Shown here: piece after piece, positions 1-8,628 of the stretch
Position numbering within the stretch: the first letter of the stretch is position 1
Layout: the number at the start of each line of letters is the position of its first letter
The notes under the pieces: generated by a model
What the model was told of the DNA's origin: nothing
What the model saw: the letters and a program-made list of their open reading frames with translations, nothing else
The model's database searches: none
Translations under genes and position numbers: made by a program
From: Lachnospiraceae bacterium
Lineage (GTDB): Bacteria; Bacillota; Clostridia; Lachnospirales; Lachnospiraceae
NCBI GenBank assembly: GCA_029012365.1
Contig: JAQXLY010000064.1
Coordinates: 51,298-115,297, forward strand
Length of the DNA stretch: 64,000 bases
Direction: 5' to 3'

Positions 1-1
1 A

Positions 2-1102
2 AAGACCATTCATTCCTATACCTTTATCAGTAGCGAAAATCGTCTTGTACGGCTTACCAAAAGCGAACGGCTGGTGGAAGAACAGTGGGAAAACCTCGGA
101 AATGACTTGAAGGCAATAGCAGAGTGCTATAGAAATGATGTGGAAGCCCTGTTTCGTGAGGATAGGTATCTGATTTCTCCACTGACCGATCCGGACCGCT
201 TCCTTCGCAGGGATTATTTCCTTACCTCACAGCAGAGAGATATCCGGGGGAAAATCTTGAAAAGCGTTGCGGAAGAGCAGTGCTTATTTCAAGGCTTTAC
301 AGGGCTTCCGGGAACCGGAAAAACAATGCTGCTTTACGATATTGCCATGCAGCTTTCCAAATATGAAAAGGTATGTGTACTTCATTTTGGAACCTCTCCG
401 GCGGAACTGAAGCGTCTGGATGCCCTGCTGAAACGAATTGATTTTTATTATTGCCGGAAAGAAGAGCCAAAGCAGGAACTGTACCAAAAGCTTTCCGGGT
501 GTGCCGCAATTTGTGTGGATGAGGGCCACCGGATGTATCCGGAGACAATCCTTTGGCTGGCAGAATATGCAGGTGAAAAGCACATTCCTGTTATTTTTTC
601 TTATGATCTGGAAGAGGCAATCAGTCCTTTGGAACGGGACTTGAATCCGGCGTCAAACATCGAGCAGCTGCCGGGGTATGTGAAATACCGTCTGACAAAC
701 CGGATAAGGACAAATTCAGAGCTTTCCTCGTTTATTCAAATGATGATGCATATGTCACGCAGCTGTTGGAGAAAAGAGTTTCGTTCGGTTTCGGTCACTT
801 ATGCAAATGACCGTGCAGAGGCAGAGGTGTTCTTAAGGGATTTCCAAAAAAACGGATATGTTTTTATTGACTCCGACAAAGCCTTCTGCAAGGAGTTTGA
901 ACGGGTTGTCATGCTGGTAGGGGAATCCTTTTATTATGATGAAGAAGGGTATCTGCGCGCCAAAACCGAATCCGGCTCTGAGTCTGCCGTGCGCACTCTG
1001 TTTCAAGGTCTCTGTCGCGCAAAAAACGCTCTTGCCGTTGTAATCAGGAACAACGAGGCGGTGTTTGAGAAGCTGCTTGAAATCATGCAGGGGAAGGAAT
1101 GA
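2..1102 (+). CDS. DUF2075-type P-loop ATPase/helicase, C-terminal part (5' end outside window)
   Basis: The reading frame is open from the first bases of the window, so this is the 3' part of a longer gene; the GTG at 74 is probably internal. A Walker A motif (GLPGTGKTML) lies near codon 100, a Walker B-like AAICVDEGHRMYP follows about 70 residues later, and YRLTNRIRTN resembles the arginine-bearing region after the DEAD-like box. This layout matches DUF2075 / Schlafen-group-3-like ATPases, which often have an N-terminal nuclease such as GIY-YIG; that part cannot be seen here. Such proteins are frequent in defence and mobile regions, but their roles are mostly unproven. Family call moderately sure; function inferred only. 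Confidence 0.7.
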   Translation, partial: KTIHSYTFISSENRLVRLTKSERLVEEQWENLGNDLKAIAECYRNDVEALFREDRYLISPLTDPDRFLRRDYFLTSQQRDIRGKILKSVAEEQCLFQGFTGLPGTGKTMLLYDIAMQLSKYEKVCVLHFGTSPAELKRLDALLKRIDFYYCRKEEPKQELYQKLSGCAAICVDEGHRMYPETILWLAEYAGEKHIPVIFSYDLEEAISPLERDLNPASNIEQLPGYVKYRLTNRIRTNSELSSFIQMMMHMSRSCWRKEFRSVSVTYANDRAEAEVFLRDFQKNGYVFIDSDKAFCKEFERVVMLVGESFYYDEEGYLRAKTESGSESAVRTLFQGLCRAKNALAVVIRNNEAVFEKLLEIMQGKE

Positions 1103-1122
1103 AGTTTATTTTAAGTGATTTG

Positions 1123-1150
1123 TTGCTTGAAAGGGACACCATTTTATAAT
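1123..1150 (+). promoter_or_regulatory. Candidate sigma-A promoter for the MBL hydrolase
   Basis: TTGCTT at 1123-1128 and a perfect TATAAT at 1145-1150 are separated by 16 bases, 24 bases before the start codon at 1174. The -10 is consensus and the -35 is weak. Confidence 0.5.
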
Positions 1151-1173
1151 GTGTCAAAAGGAGAACGGAAACA

Positions 1174-1860
1174 ATGCTTGACAGACTTTATGCGATTCGA
1201 TATGGAAAAGGTTTTAAATATGGAGGACCTGAGTTTGCCTTTCTGTATTATCTTGCTAGAGTAGGGGATAAATGGGTTCTGATTGATACCGGATTTTCTT
1301 CGTCAGATCTTGCGAGGAATATGGGGATTACAATGCTTCCGATAAGGAATGAAATTCAAGCGATTGTAATGCCGGAGCAGATTAGTGATATTCTCATAAC
1401 TCACAGTCACTGGGATCATATTGATGATATAGATAAGTATACAAAAGCGCGAATTTATCTGTCTCAGAAGACCTTTGATAAGGCAGTGTCGGAGAATTGT
1501 GAGAGTACGCGCAAATGCCTGCACAATGCGAAGGCAAATAACCGTGTTTGTATTATCGCTTCAGGTATGAAGCTGTTGGACACATTCACATATGAAGAGG
1601 TTGGTGGTCATGCTGAGGATTCGGGAGTCTTCTTTTTTGAGCATGGAGATTCAAAGTACTGCATTACCGGAGACGAGTGCTTTTCAATAGACTATTTTGT
1701 GAAAAACATTGCAATCGATAATGCGTATGATGTTGGGAAAAATGTGCGGTTTACAAACAGATATAATGAGGCGGGTGTAATTCCGCTTCCGTCTCATGAT
1801 GGGTCGGTTTTGCTTCGATACGGGCAGGTATCGGAGAACATTGCTCGGATTGTTGTGTAG
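1174..1860 (+). CDS. MBL-fold metallo-hydrolase (lactonase-like)
   Basis: A 228-residue protein of the metallo-beta-lactamase fold, probably cytoplasmic with two metal ions. The key motif THSHWDHIDD (HxHxDH, near residue 75) and later metal-ligand candidates GGHAEDSG (about 145) and the aspartate in ITGDECFS (about 165) follow the usual order. The opening, with LIDTGFSS near residue 40, resembles AttM/AiiA-type N-acyl-homoserine lactonases, but many unrelated hydrolases share this plan and the substrate is unknown. An AAAGGAGAA ribosome binding site supports the ATG start. The gene has its own candidate promoter and stands alone in an accessory region between the DUF2075 ATPase and a broken phosphotransferase. 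Fold sure, activity not. Confidence 0.75.
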   Translation: MLDRLYAIRYGKGFKYGGPEFAFLYYLARVGDKWVLIDTGFSSSDLARNMGITMLPIRNEIQAIVMPEQISDILITHSHWDHIDDIDKYTKARIYLSQKTFDKAVSENCESTRKCLHNAKANNRVCIIASGMKLLDTFTYEEVGGHAEDSGVFFFEHGDSKYCITGDECFSIDYFVKNIAIDNAYDVGKNVRFTNRYNEAGVIPLPSHDGSVLLRYGQVSENIARIVV

Positions 1861-1974
1861 GTGAAAGAAGGCGATTGGCATGAAAACTATACGCCGTGAT
1901 AAAATAGAAATGTTGACTAAGATGGATGTTAATCATTTATGAGCAGGCAATGATGTGCCTGCGGAAAGGGTAGT

Positions 1975-2594
1975 GTGTTAAAATTAAAATATTTATTTGA
2001 AAACTTTGAACTGGCAAGGAAATGCCTTGAGTTTTATGAATACGACAAAGAATCCATTGATGAAATGTTATCGTATTACTTGAAGAGATTGGCGACAGGC
2101 TTAGGGAGTATGATGCACCGGAACAGGTTAAGGCAGAATTTACGTCCGTGCGAGTGAAATTGGAACAGCTTACAGTCTCTTCTGGTAGTTACGGTGTAAT
2201 CCATTACGATTTTGAGCCTGACAATGTATTTTATGATGAGGAAACGGATAAATTCAGTGTAATCGATTTTGATGATGCAATCCGGTGCTGGTATGCGTTG
2301 GATGTCGTGAGAGCGATTGATGCACTTGATGATGTTATAAAGGAGTCAGATTATAAAGAGGCAGAACGCTGTTTTATACAGGGATACCGGAGTGTTACGT
2401 CTTTTACTGAAGAACAGATGCAAACATTACCGCTCATGAGGAGGCTTGTTCATTTACAGGAATACTCTACATTACTGTATGTGATGAGCGAGCCTGTTGC
2501 CGAAAAGCCGGATTGGATGAACGAATTGACAGATAAGCTTAAGTTTAAGCTCAGACAGCTGGAAAAGTCTATGAGCGGAGTTTTATCCGATTAA
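1975..2594 (+). pseudogene. Aminoglycoside phosphotransferase-family (APH/ChoK) pseudogene with internal deletion and frame change
   Basis: The 5' piece starts at GTG 1975 behind GAAAGGG and reads LKYLFENFELARKCLEFYEY, the usual N-terminus of a Firmicutes phosphotransferase family. The frame then changes near 2072-2085. The 3' piece continues in another frame as EEIGDRLREYDAPEQVKAEF and, further on, the catalytic loop VIHYDFEPDNVFYD (Brenner motif HxDxxxxN) and the metal-binding VIDFDDA. In intact relatives roughly 120-130 residues lie between these two pieces, including the ATP-binding lobe, so this is an internal deletion that also breaks the frame. The C-terminal ORF alone (ATG at 2148) would lack the nucleotide-binding lobe. 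Best read as a dead kinase gene. The 114 bases before it hold no convincing gene. Confidence 0.75.
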
Positions 2595-2603
2595 TCATTT
2601 CTT

Positions 2604-3014
2604 GTGGAAACTAAATATATAGGTTCATATGAAAAAGAGGATTATTATCGTTGGGCAATAATTGATAAAGAATCAGATGAGTGTATAGGTCAGATTGCAT
2701 TTTTTTTAGTTGATAATAAAAATCACTTTGCAGAGATAGAATACTGTATTGGCTCGGTCTTTCAATGTAAAGGGTTTGCCACGGAAGCTACAAAAGCTAC
2801 AAAAGCTGTTATAGCTTATGGATTTGAAAACATTAATTTGCATAAAGTTCAGATTTGCACAAAAACCATTAATATTCCTTCTAAAAGAGTAATTGAAAAA
2901 TGTGGTTTTACATATGAAGGTACATTAAGAGACTATTTCTTCATGGATGAGAGGTATGTCGAACGATTATATTTTTCAATTTTAAGAAATGAGTATAAAG
3001 CATGTATACTTTGA
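2604..3014 (+). pseudogene. RimJ/RimL-type GNAT acetyltransferase lacking its N-terminus
   Basis: Translation from GTG 2604 gives 136 residues containing YRWAIIDKESDECIGQI, EIEYCIG, the acetyl-CoA loop region FQCKGFATEATKA and a terminal IEKCGFTYEGTLRDYFF, all typical of ribosomal-protein-acetyltransferase-like GNATs. Intact family members are about 170-185 residues and begin with RTERLxLRPF and a first helix pair; about the first 45-60 residues are absent. No good ribosome binding site precedes the GTG. It begins 10 bases after the dead phosphotransferase, so it probably is a 5'-truncated relic, though a short active form cannot be excluded. The DNA is A+T-rich compared with the core genes. 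Confidence 0.65.
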
Positions 3015-3061
3015 CTCCGGTTAATGAATAAGTGGGTTGCGATTTTGGAGGTGATTACAGC

Positions 3062-3922
3062 ATGGGTTTTTCCCTTGTACAAGCAGATAAAGATTTATTT
3101 GCCATTTATCAAACTATGTATTCAAAAGCTGATATTGAAATGTGGTATGACTGGAACAGACAACTTGACGACACGAAATGGACCGATCAATGTTTTTTTG
3201 TTATGTTGGATGGGAAAAAGGTGGGTGGTGTTATTATCACTGATCATGCAATTTCGTACCCTTTCCTAATTTCACCATTTTGCGAAAGGGTAAAGTTTTG
3301 GTCTTTTATCTTAAATCATTACCAGCGTGATAATATTAAAGGGGTTTTAGCAGAAGATGTGAGAACATTATTAATGTTTGATTATAAAATCGAAACCGTA
3401 AATCAAGTGATGTGCCGCCCTACGGATGTACTCAAATTTGATTTGCCGGATAACTTTATTTGCCGTTCCTTTGACATGAATAAAGAATCCGATGAAATAG
3501 GGAATGTAATAATTAATGGCTATAAGGGCAGTATTTGTGATGAAATAAATGGGGCAGCAACACTAAAATCAGCGATTGATGATGTGAAAAATGTACTCAG
3601 CATATATTCGCACAAAAACTTTTCTCAGATTATTGCAGAAAAAGCAACGAACAAAATCGTTGCAGTATGTTTGGCGGGAATCGGTGAAAATTACACCCAT
3701 AATTATGTAGAAATTGCAGATATATGCGTTCTGCCCGAATTCAGAGGAATCGGATTAGCCAGATATTTGATTGGACGCGTTATTACAGATTCATATGGTA
3801 TATCACCATTTGTGAAGTTGTTTCTTTATGTCGGTAATAATGCTGAATACTTATATCATAAAATGGGCTTTATATCTGGACCGCAATTTACAAACATGAC
3901 CAAGAGGAGAAAATGTATTTGA
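3062..3922 (+). CDS. GNAT-family N-acetyltransferase
   Basis: A 286-residue protein if started at ATG 3062, which has GGAGGTGA seven bases upstream; an in-frame GTG at 3032 has no such site and would add 10 residues. The C-terminal half carries the acetyl-CoA signature: EIADICVLPEFRGIGLARYL (R/Q-x-x-G-x-G/A type loop) near residue 225, followed by a terminal KMGFISG. The N-terminal half is a second, degenerate GNAT-like lobe without the loop, as in two-lobed GNATs. The acceptor substrate is unknown; acetylation of a small molecule or of a protein is possible. It lies in the A+T-rich accessory block behind a truncated GNAT that is not closely similar. Sure of the superfamily only. Confidence 0.75.
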   Translation: MGFSLVQADKDLFAIYQTMYSKADIEMWYDWNRQLDDTKWTDQCFFVMLDGKKVGGVIITDHAISYPFLISPFCERVKFWSFILNHYQRDNIKGVLAEDVRTLLMFDYKIETVNQVMCRPTDVLKFDLPDNFICRSFDMNKESDEIGNVIINGYKGSICDEINGAATLKSAIDDVKNVLSIYSHKNFSQIIAEKATNKIVAVCLAGIGENYTHNYVEIADICVLPEFRGIGLARYLIGRVITDSYGISPFVKLFLYVGNNAEYLYHKMGFISGPQFTNMTKRRKCI

Positions 3923-4023
3923 AAAAATAAATGACGAAAATCCAAAGCAGGGTGCTTCAGCCGACGAGAAAGTGGCAAAACCGCCTTTCTAAACTCTCGG
4001 TTTAGGTGTTAATCAGTATTCTT

Positions 4024-4060
4024 AACCTATCATGTATTCCTGTTTCATACATGATAGGTT
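4024..4060. repeat. Perfect 14-bp inverted repeat
   Basis: AACCTATCATGTAT (4024-4037) and its exact complement ATACATGATAGGTT (4047-4060) flank a 9-base loop. The stem is A+T-rich and no long T-run follows, so it is a weak terminator candidate and could equally be an operator for the HTH gene 113 bases downstream. The whole 3923-4172 gap contains no gene; a second, imperfect hairpin lies around 3960-4000. Confidence 0.6.
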
Positions 4061-4172
4061 ATTATATACTTATAGTACAGCGGTTGGTTTGTTTCCCAGG
4101 ACAAAACTGATTGGTACTATGAAGAATGATAACTGCTAAGCAGCGGAAAGTTAAGAAGGAGCTGGTGTCTAT

Positions 4173-5972
4173 ATGAATCATGATAGAATTGGGAAAAAAA
4201 TAGTTTTACTAAGAAAAGAACATGGCTATACGCAAGAGGGATTGGCGGAATTGGTAGGGGTATCGCCACAAGCCATTTCAAAATGGGAAAATGGAAAAGC
4301 ACTACCTGAAACAACTTTATTGCCTATTCTGGCGAAATCATTACATACAAGTATTGATAATCTACTGAATCAAAATGATTTTCAGATTTTATCGGCTTAT
4401 TATGGAGATGGTATTAGTAGTACAGATGTAACAAGCCGACTTAACAGACTGGTTCAGAATGACAGATTAATCATCGACGTAAATGAACAGGTATTGGATT
4501 GTCAGGGAACAGAGGAACGTCCGGCATTTCTGATTGTTAAATATCAGATGGGTGACAGCATTTCTTACGTTTTCGCCAAAGAAAAAGACCAATTACTGAT
4601 AGATGTGGCAACCGAAGGAATAACTCCATTGGTACATGAAGAAAAAATCAGGATTGTTGCAGCAGTATATGGTACGAGATATAGGTTCCATAATGTATTA
4701 TCAAAAATAGAGCATTATAAGTTTTTTGAGTGGGACGGATATTCGGCTGATCAAGAGACATTTCCCAGTAATCCCGCCAATGATGGGAAGGAATATCTGA
4801 CATTGGTGTATCTGAATCAGAATGGTATACATATTGTCACCTGCGAAGAAGGGGAGAGTCTGAAGTATACAGCCGATAAATGTAATTTATTTCGCAAGAG
4901 AGCAAGTGGAGAATATTATTTACCCAATGTGCCAGAGCTTCCTGCGTTTGGGAAGGGAAATGAATGTTCATGGGCGGCAGCCCTTACTGCGGCACTTCAA
5001 GTCATGGGAAATGCAGTTGATTACAATCAGGTCATGGGTGTGTCGGGAGCATGTTACAGATTAGCATTTTGCGTACCGGATTGGGATTATAGTTCTGTGG
5101 ACGGCTTAGTGGTATATGATTTTGCAGGACCGGCTTATGAGGCTTTTGGTTATAAGGTGTGCTTCGAAGAACGTATGGAAAAGGAACAGCGTATCTCTGT
5201 AAGAAAGAAAATTGTAGAAAGCATATCAGAGAATAAGCCTGTTCTTGCAATCAACTTGAGAGTGGCTCCGGAGTGGGGGATTATCTGTGGATATAAGGAA
5301 TCAGGCGCTGAGTTGTTCTGTAGGACAAAATATGACCGTGAGATAATCGATAGTGAAGAGTACCAATCAGACAAGCCGAATGAATATGATTATTTATATG
5401 TTGACAACTGGCCCTTTATTATTTCATATTTCGCAGAGAAGGGTGATTTGCCTGCGGAGAAAGAAAATCTGCTTAAATCATTACAGATCTTGATTGACTG
5501 TAATAAGCAGGGAACCGTTCGAGGGTATGCAACCGGAGGTGAAGCATACAAGGTGTGGGCAGAAGAATTACAGCAGGCTACCTGGTATACTGAGCACGAT
5601 GATGAATCTCTATTCCGTAGATTTTCCGTAAATCAGTTCTGCGTTCTGGCACTTTGTGATGCCAGAAGGGCAGCAGCTTCGTACCTTGCATCAAGCAAAC
5701 AGTTGTTGCCGGAGCATTCAGATGAGATAACACAAATTGCTTCGTATTTTGAAGAGGTATCAACGCTTGCAGATACGATTAAAAATATGGTTGGTCTGGA
5801 AAAAGTAGTTGAGGTGGCAGAGGTTCGTGCTTTCTGGACAAATGAGAAGAGGAATGCCCAGGCAGATATATTATTAAAGATGCGTGAACTTGAATGGAAG
5901 GCAATACAAATAGCAACTGAAGTGTGTGATAATGTTCCGGAAAATGAGGTAGAAGATTATGGTAAAAAATGA
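4173..5972 (+). CDS. XRE-type HTH protein fused to two DUF3395-like domains and a C39/BtrH-like domain
   Basis: A 599-residue soluble multidomain protein. Residues about 5-62 are an XRE helix-turn-helix (TQEGLAELVGVSPQAISKWE). Residues about 71-142 (ILSAYYGDG...DVTSRLNRLV) and about 155-232 (IVAAVYGTRYRFHNVLSKI) look like two tandem copies of a DUF3395-like beta domain. Residues about 245-390 resemble C39-like/BtrH-type papain folds: NECSWAAALTAALQ puts a candidate nucleophile at Cys265, and GIICGY matches the strand that normally carries the catalytic His, but no His is seen there. The rest is helical (GGEAYKVWAEELQ), as in other clostridial C39-like proteins. It overlaps the next gene by 14 bases, suggesting coupled translation. 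A DNA-binding sensor or acyltransferase-like switch is inferred; no function is proven. Confidence 0.6.
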   Translation: MNHDRIGKKIVLLRKEHGYTQEGLAELVGVSPQAISKWENGKALPETTLLPILAKSLHTSIDNLLNQNDFQILSAYYGDGISSTDVTSRLNRLVQNDRLIIDVNEQVLDCQGTEERPAFLIVKYQMGDSISYVFAKEKDQLLIDVATEGITPLVHEEKIRIVAAVYGTRYRFHNVLSKIEHYKFFEWDGYSADQETFPSNPANDGKEYLTLVYLNQNGIHIVTCEEGESLKYTADKCNLFRKRASGEYYLPNVPELPAFGKGNECSWAAALTAALQVMGNAVDYNQVMGVSGACYRLAFCVPDWDYSSVDGLVVYDFAGPAYEAFGYKVCFEERMEKEQRISVRKKIVESISENKPVLAINLRVAPEWGIICGYKESGAELFCRTKYDREIIDSEEYQSDKPNEYDYLYVDNWPFIISYFAEKGDLPAEKENLLKSLQILIDCNKQGTVRGYATGGEAYKVWAEELQQATWYTEHDDESLFRRFSVNQFCVLALCDARRAAASYLASSKQLLPEHSDEITQIASYFEEVSTLADTIKNMVGLEKVVEVAEVRAFWTNEKRNAQADILLKMRELEWKAIQIATEVCDNVPENEVEDYGKK

Positions 5973-6501
5973 TAATGCACATTCTGTAAGAATGGTTGGA
6001 AGTCTGACAAAAACAGTTGGGAATATTGTAGCAAAAGAATTTGAAGAGAAATTTCCGTTGTCAAAAAGCGCCAATATAGAGAAGAAATTTAGGTGGGCGA
6101 AGAATACTTGCGATTTTCTTGAAGAGCGCTTTGATACAGAAACCATTATAGAGATTAGAAAAAAATGTAGATGTAATGACGGCAAGGCGGTAGCAGATAA
6201 GATTTTAAAGTATTTAAATAGATCGGATAACATGAAAGATTTTGTAAATTCTTTTAATGCAAATGAAACATTTGCTACCATGGAATACATATCTGAGAAT
6301 AAAATTCGGTTTTGTTATCCGGAATGTTACTGTGCTTGTGTAAAAAGGATATCGGAAAAAATGTCAAAAACGTGGTGCTATTGTACATTGGGAAATGCCG
6401 AAGGGATATTTAAAGAAGTGTTTAAAAAAGACATAAAGGTTTCTTTGCTGGAAAGTATCAAGTCAGGTGGAAATAGATGTGTTATTGAGGTGAGTTGGTA
6501 A
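5959..6501 (+). CDS. Cys-rich DUF6144-like protein
   Basis: A 180-residue protein beginning inside the end of the HTH/C39-like gene (14-base overlap), so the two are probably translated together. The N-terminal half is helical and charged (VAKEFEEKFPLSKSANIEKK). The C-terminal half carries clustered cysteines: KKCRC near residue 73, CYPECYCACVKR near 115 and TWCYCTLG near 137, then a closing GGNRCVIEV. The pattern resembles DUF6144 / ATC-hydrolase-like and V4R-like small-ligand or metal-binding domains. Bound metal or ligand is likely given the Cys spacing, but this is inference. No membrane segment is present. Family assignment is from memory of the pattern, not from a search. Confidence 0.55.
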   Translation: MVKNDNAHSVRMVGSLTKTVGNIVAKEFEEKFPLSKSANIEKKFRWAKNTCDFLEERFDTETIIEIRKKCRCNDGKAVADKILKYLNRSDNMKDFVNSFNANETFATMEYISENKIRFCYPECYCACVKRISEKMSKTWCYCTLGNAEGIFKEVFKKDIKVSLLESIKSGGNRCVIEVSW

Positions 6502-6635
6502 GTATGTCTAGATTGTTTGTTCCTGCAAAAATGTATTTAAGTCGAAGGGACATATAATTTTGCTCCAATTACTTGGGCTGGTCAAATAATCATCGACATC
6601 CGGCTCCATACACGATATAATGAAGACGAAGTGAG

Positions 6636-6696
6636 GATTTGCAAGCTTGCTTGCAAAATCCGAGCGCAGTGAAAGATCATGAACGAAGTTCATGAT
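6636..6696. repeat. Two tandem hairpins in the 6502-6792 intergenic gap
   Basis: GATTTGCAAG (6636-6645) pairs with CTTGCAAAATC (6650-6660) with one bulge, and ATCATGAAC (6676-6684) pairs perfectly with GTTCATGAT (6688-6696). Similar CACGATATAATGAA and CATGATATAATAGG words flank the pair at 6611 and 6690. It could be a small dispersed element or a remnant of one. The remainder of this gap shows no gene; one frame near 6700-6765 reads like a broken coding scrap ending VPSVLLSDNGH. Confidence 0.45.
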
Positions 6697-6792
6697 ATAA
6701 TAGGTTCATATAAGGTCGACGGGAAAAGAGTTCCATCTGTTCTGCTTTCGGATAACGGCCATTGAACTTGGAAAGGAAAATACATAAAGAGA

Positions 6793-7374
6793 ATGAAGTT
6801 ATATCACTACTATGATAAAAATATGGGACCATTTAAGAATTTATCAGAGCTATCCTATGATGAGGCTAATGCAATTATTTCCCAAATAAAGGAATTAAAA
6901 CCAAATACACAATGTGCCAAACGTGATTCTGAGTACATGTTTCGAAGACATATGTATGAAGACATTATGAGAAAAGAATTCGCAAAAAAGGGAGGAGTGA
7001 TGAAAAGGAATACTCCACATTATATGGTTGTTGAGCAGTGCGAGTGGTTAATGTCGTGGTTTGAAAATCCCGGCTATATTGAAATCCCGATTGAAAACTT
7101 TGACTTACAGACAGTCTCTTTTACCTATGGAGATTCCCATCCGACATTCAGCCCGTGGCCGAGAGACGATGATTGGAAAGAATACCGAAGAAAAATCTAT
7201 ACTTACGATGAGATTGTTGGATTAATCAAAAAGTATGATTTACCGCAAAATTGGAACAATGAAGGAAAATTCGGACCTGAAAGATATATTGAAGCGCAAG
7301 TATGGAGTGATGAGGCCATAGAAAACTATTTAGGCAATAGCAGTACGGAGAATGCCTTAGAGGGAGAGGTATAG
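6793..7374 (+). CDS. Uncharacterised protein, 193 residues
   Basis: Not recognised with confidence. The protein is soluble, rich in Tyr, Trp and charged residues, with a helical N-terminal part (YDEANAIISQIKELK), a middle block with VEQCEWLMSWFENPGYIEIP, and a Trp-rich segment (TFSPWPRDDDWKEYRRKIYT). There is no signal peptide or membrane segment and no catalytic motif that stands out. Codon use and A+T content match the accessory genes on either side. It is followed after 25 bases by the MFS transporter, so the two may be co-transcribed. ATG 6793 is preceded by only a weak ribosome binding site (GGAAAGG and AAAGAG), which leaves the start a little open. Confidence 0.6.
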   Translation: MKLYHYYDKNMGPFKNLSELSYDEANAIISQIKELKPNTQCAKRDSEYMFRRHMYEDIMRKEFAKKGGVMKRNTPHYMVVEQCEWLMSWFENPGYIEIPIENFDLQTVSFTYGDSHPTFSPWPRDDDWKEYRRKIYTYDEIVGLIKKYDLPQNWNNEGKFGPERYIEAQVWSDEAIENYLGNSSTENALEGEV

Positions 7375-7399
7375 TAATCATAAGGAGATATATACAGAT

Positions 7400-8602
7400 A
7401 TGACACCAAAGTATAAAAGAACATTAACTGCCTGTTATTTCGGATTTATCACACAGGCAATATCTGCTAATTTTGCACCGTTATTGTTTTTAATACTACA
7501 TAAGGAGTATGCGATTTCGCTCGGAAAGATTGCTTCAATTCCGACAGCTTTTTTCTTGACACAGCTGCTTGTCGATTTGTTTTGCGCGAAATTTGTAGAT
7601 AAAATCGGATATCGAAGGAGCATTGTGGCATCGGAGGTGCTGTCGGCTGCCGGATTAATCGGGCTTGCTGTGTTACCGGAAGGTTTACCTGACCCATATA
7701 CCGGAATCATAATCAGTGTCATCATTTATGCAATAGGAAGCGGACTGATTGAGGTACTTGGAAGCCCTATCGTAGAGGCTTGTCCGTTTGAAAATAAGGA
7801 CAGTGTGATGAGCCTGCTGCATTCGTTCTATTGCTGGGGGAGTGTAGGTGTAATTCTGGTTTCAACATGCTTCTTCATGCTTTTCGGAACGAGACATTGG
7901 CGTATTCTGGCTTGTTTATGGGCTCTGCTTCCGCTTTATAATATCTATAATTTTATGACCTGTCCGATTGAGCGGCTTACGGAGGAAGGAAAGGGACTCG
8001 GTATCGGAAAGTTACTGAAAATACCGATGTTCTGGGTTTCTGTCATATTGATGGTCTGTGCCGGTGCAAGTGAGCTATCTATGGCACAATGGGCATCTGC
8101 TTATGCTGAGTCGGCACTTGGTTTTTCTAAGAGTATCGGGGATATTGCCGGACCTTGTCTGTTTGCGGTTGCAATGGGAATCTGTCGTGTATTTTACGGA
8201 AAGTACGGGGAAAAGCTTGATTTGATGAAATTTATGATAGGTTCCGGGGCATTATGTGTAGTCTGCTATCTGCTTGCTGCACTTGGAGGAAGTCCGGTGC
8301 TTGGGCTGATAGGCTGCATTGTCTGCGGCTTTTCGGTAGGGATTATGTGGCCGGGGACAATCAGTATTTCATCAAAAAGAATTCCTCTCGGAGGAACGGC
8401 GATGTTTGCATTGCTTGCAATGGCGGGGGATATGGGAGGCGCTGTCGGTCCGGGAATCGTAGGGCTTGTAACGCAGAGTTCCGGAGATGACCTGAAGGCC
8501 GGAATGCTTGCAGGAAGTATTTTTCCGGTAGTGCTTGTTCTTTCTGTATGCGTACTCAAGGTAATGGAAAAGAAAATAAATGTTGAGGTTACAAAGGACT
8601 GA
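7400..8602 (+). CDS. MFS transporter (fucose-permease-like topology)
   Basis: A 400-residue polytopic membrane protein with about 12 hydrophobic helices split by a cytoplasmic loop near residue 195. The loop between helices 2 and 3 has AKFVDKIGYRRSI, the MFS signature D-x-x-G-x-R/K-R. Acidic/polar residues lie in helix 7 (GASELSMAQWASAYAES), a pattern seen in the sugar/FucP-like and drug branches. A helix-11-like GDMGGAVGPGIVG matches the antiporter-style glycine-rich motif. Substrate unknown. AAGGAGATATATACAGAT supports the ATG. The APH(3')-like kinase follows after 26 bases, which hints at a shared detoxification role, as inference. Confidence 0.8.
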   Translation: MTPKYKRTLTACYFGFITQAISANFAPLLFLILHKEYAISLGKIASIPTAFFLTQLLVDLFCAKFVDKIGYRRSIVASEVLSAAGLIGLAVLPEGLPDPYTGIIISVIIYAIGSGLIEVLGSPIVEACPFENKDSVMSLLHSFYCWGSVGVILVSTCFFMLFGTRHWRILACLWALLPLYNIYNFMTCPIERLTEEGKGLGIGKLLKIPMFWVSVILMVCAGASELSMAQWASAYAESALGFSKSIGDIAGPCLFAVAMGICRVFYGKYGEKLDLMKFMIGSGALCVVCYLLAALGGSPVLGLIGCIVCGFSVGIMWPGTISISSKRIPLGGTAMFALLAMAGDMGGAVGPGIVGLVTQSSGDDLKAGMLAGSIFPVVLVLSVCVLKVMEKKINVEVTKD

Positions 8603-8628
8603 AGTGCTATAATCAGGAGGATAAGGCT

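Noticed and set aside
1880..1942. 20-codon frame starting MKTIRRDKIEML before the kinase pseudogene
   Set aside because: It is too short to support and lacks recognisable similarity; it may be a scrap of another decayed gene.
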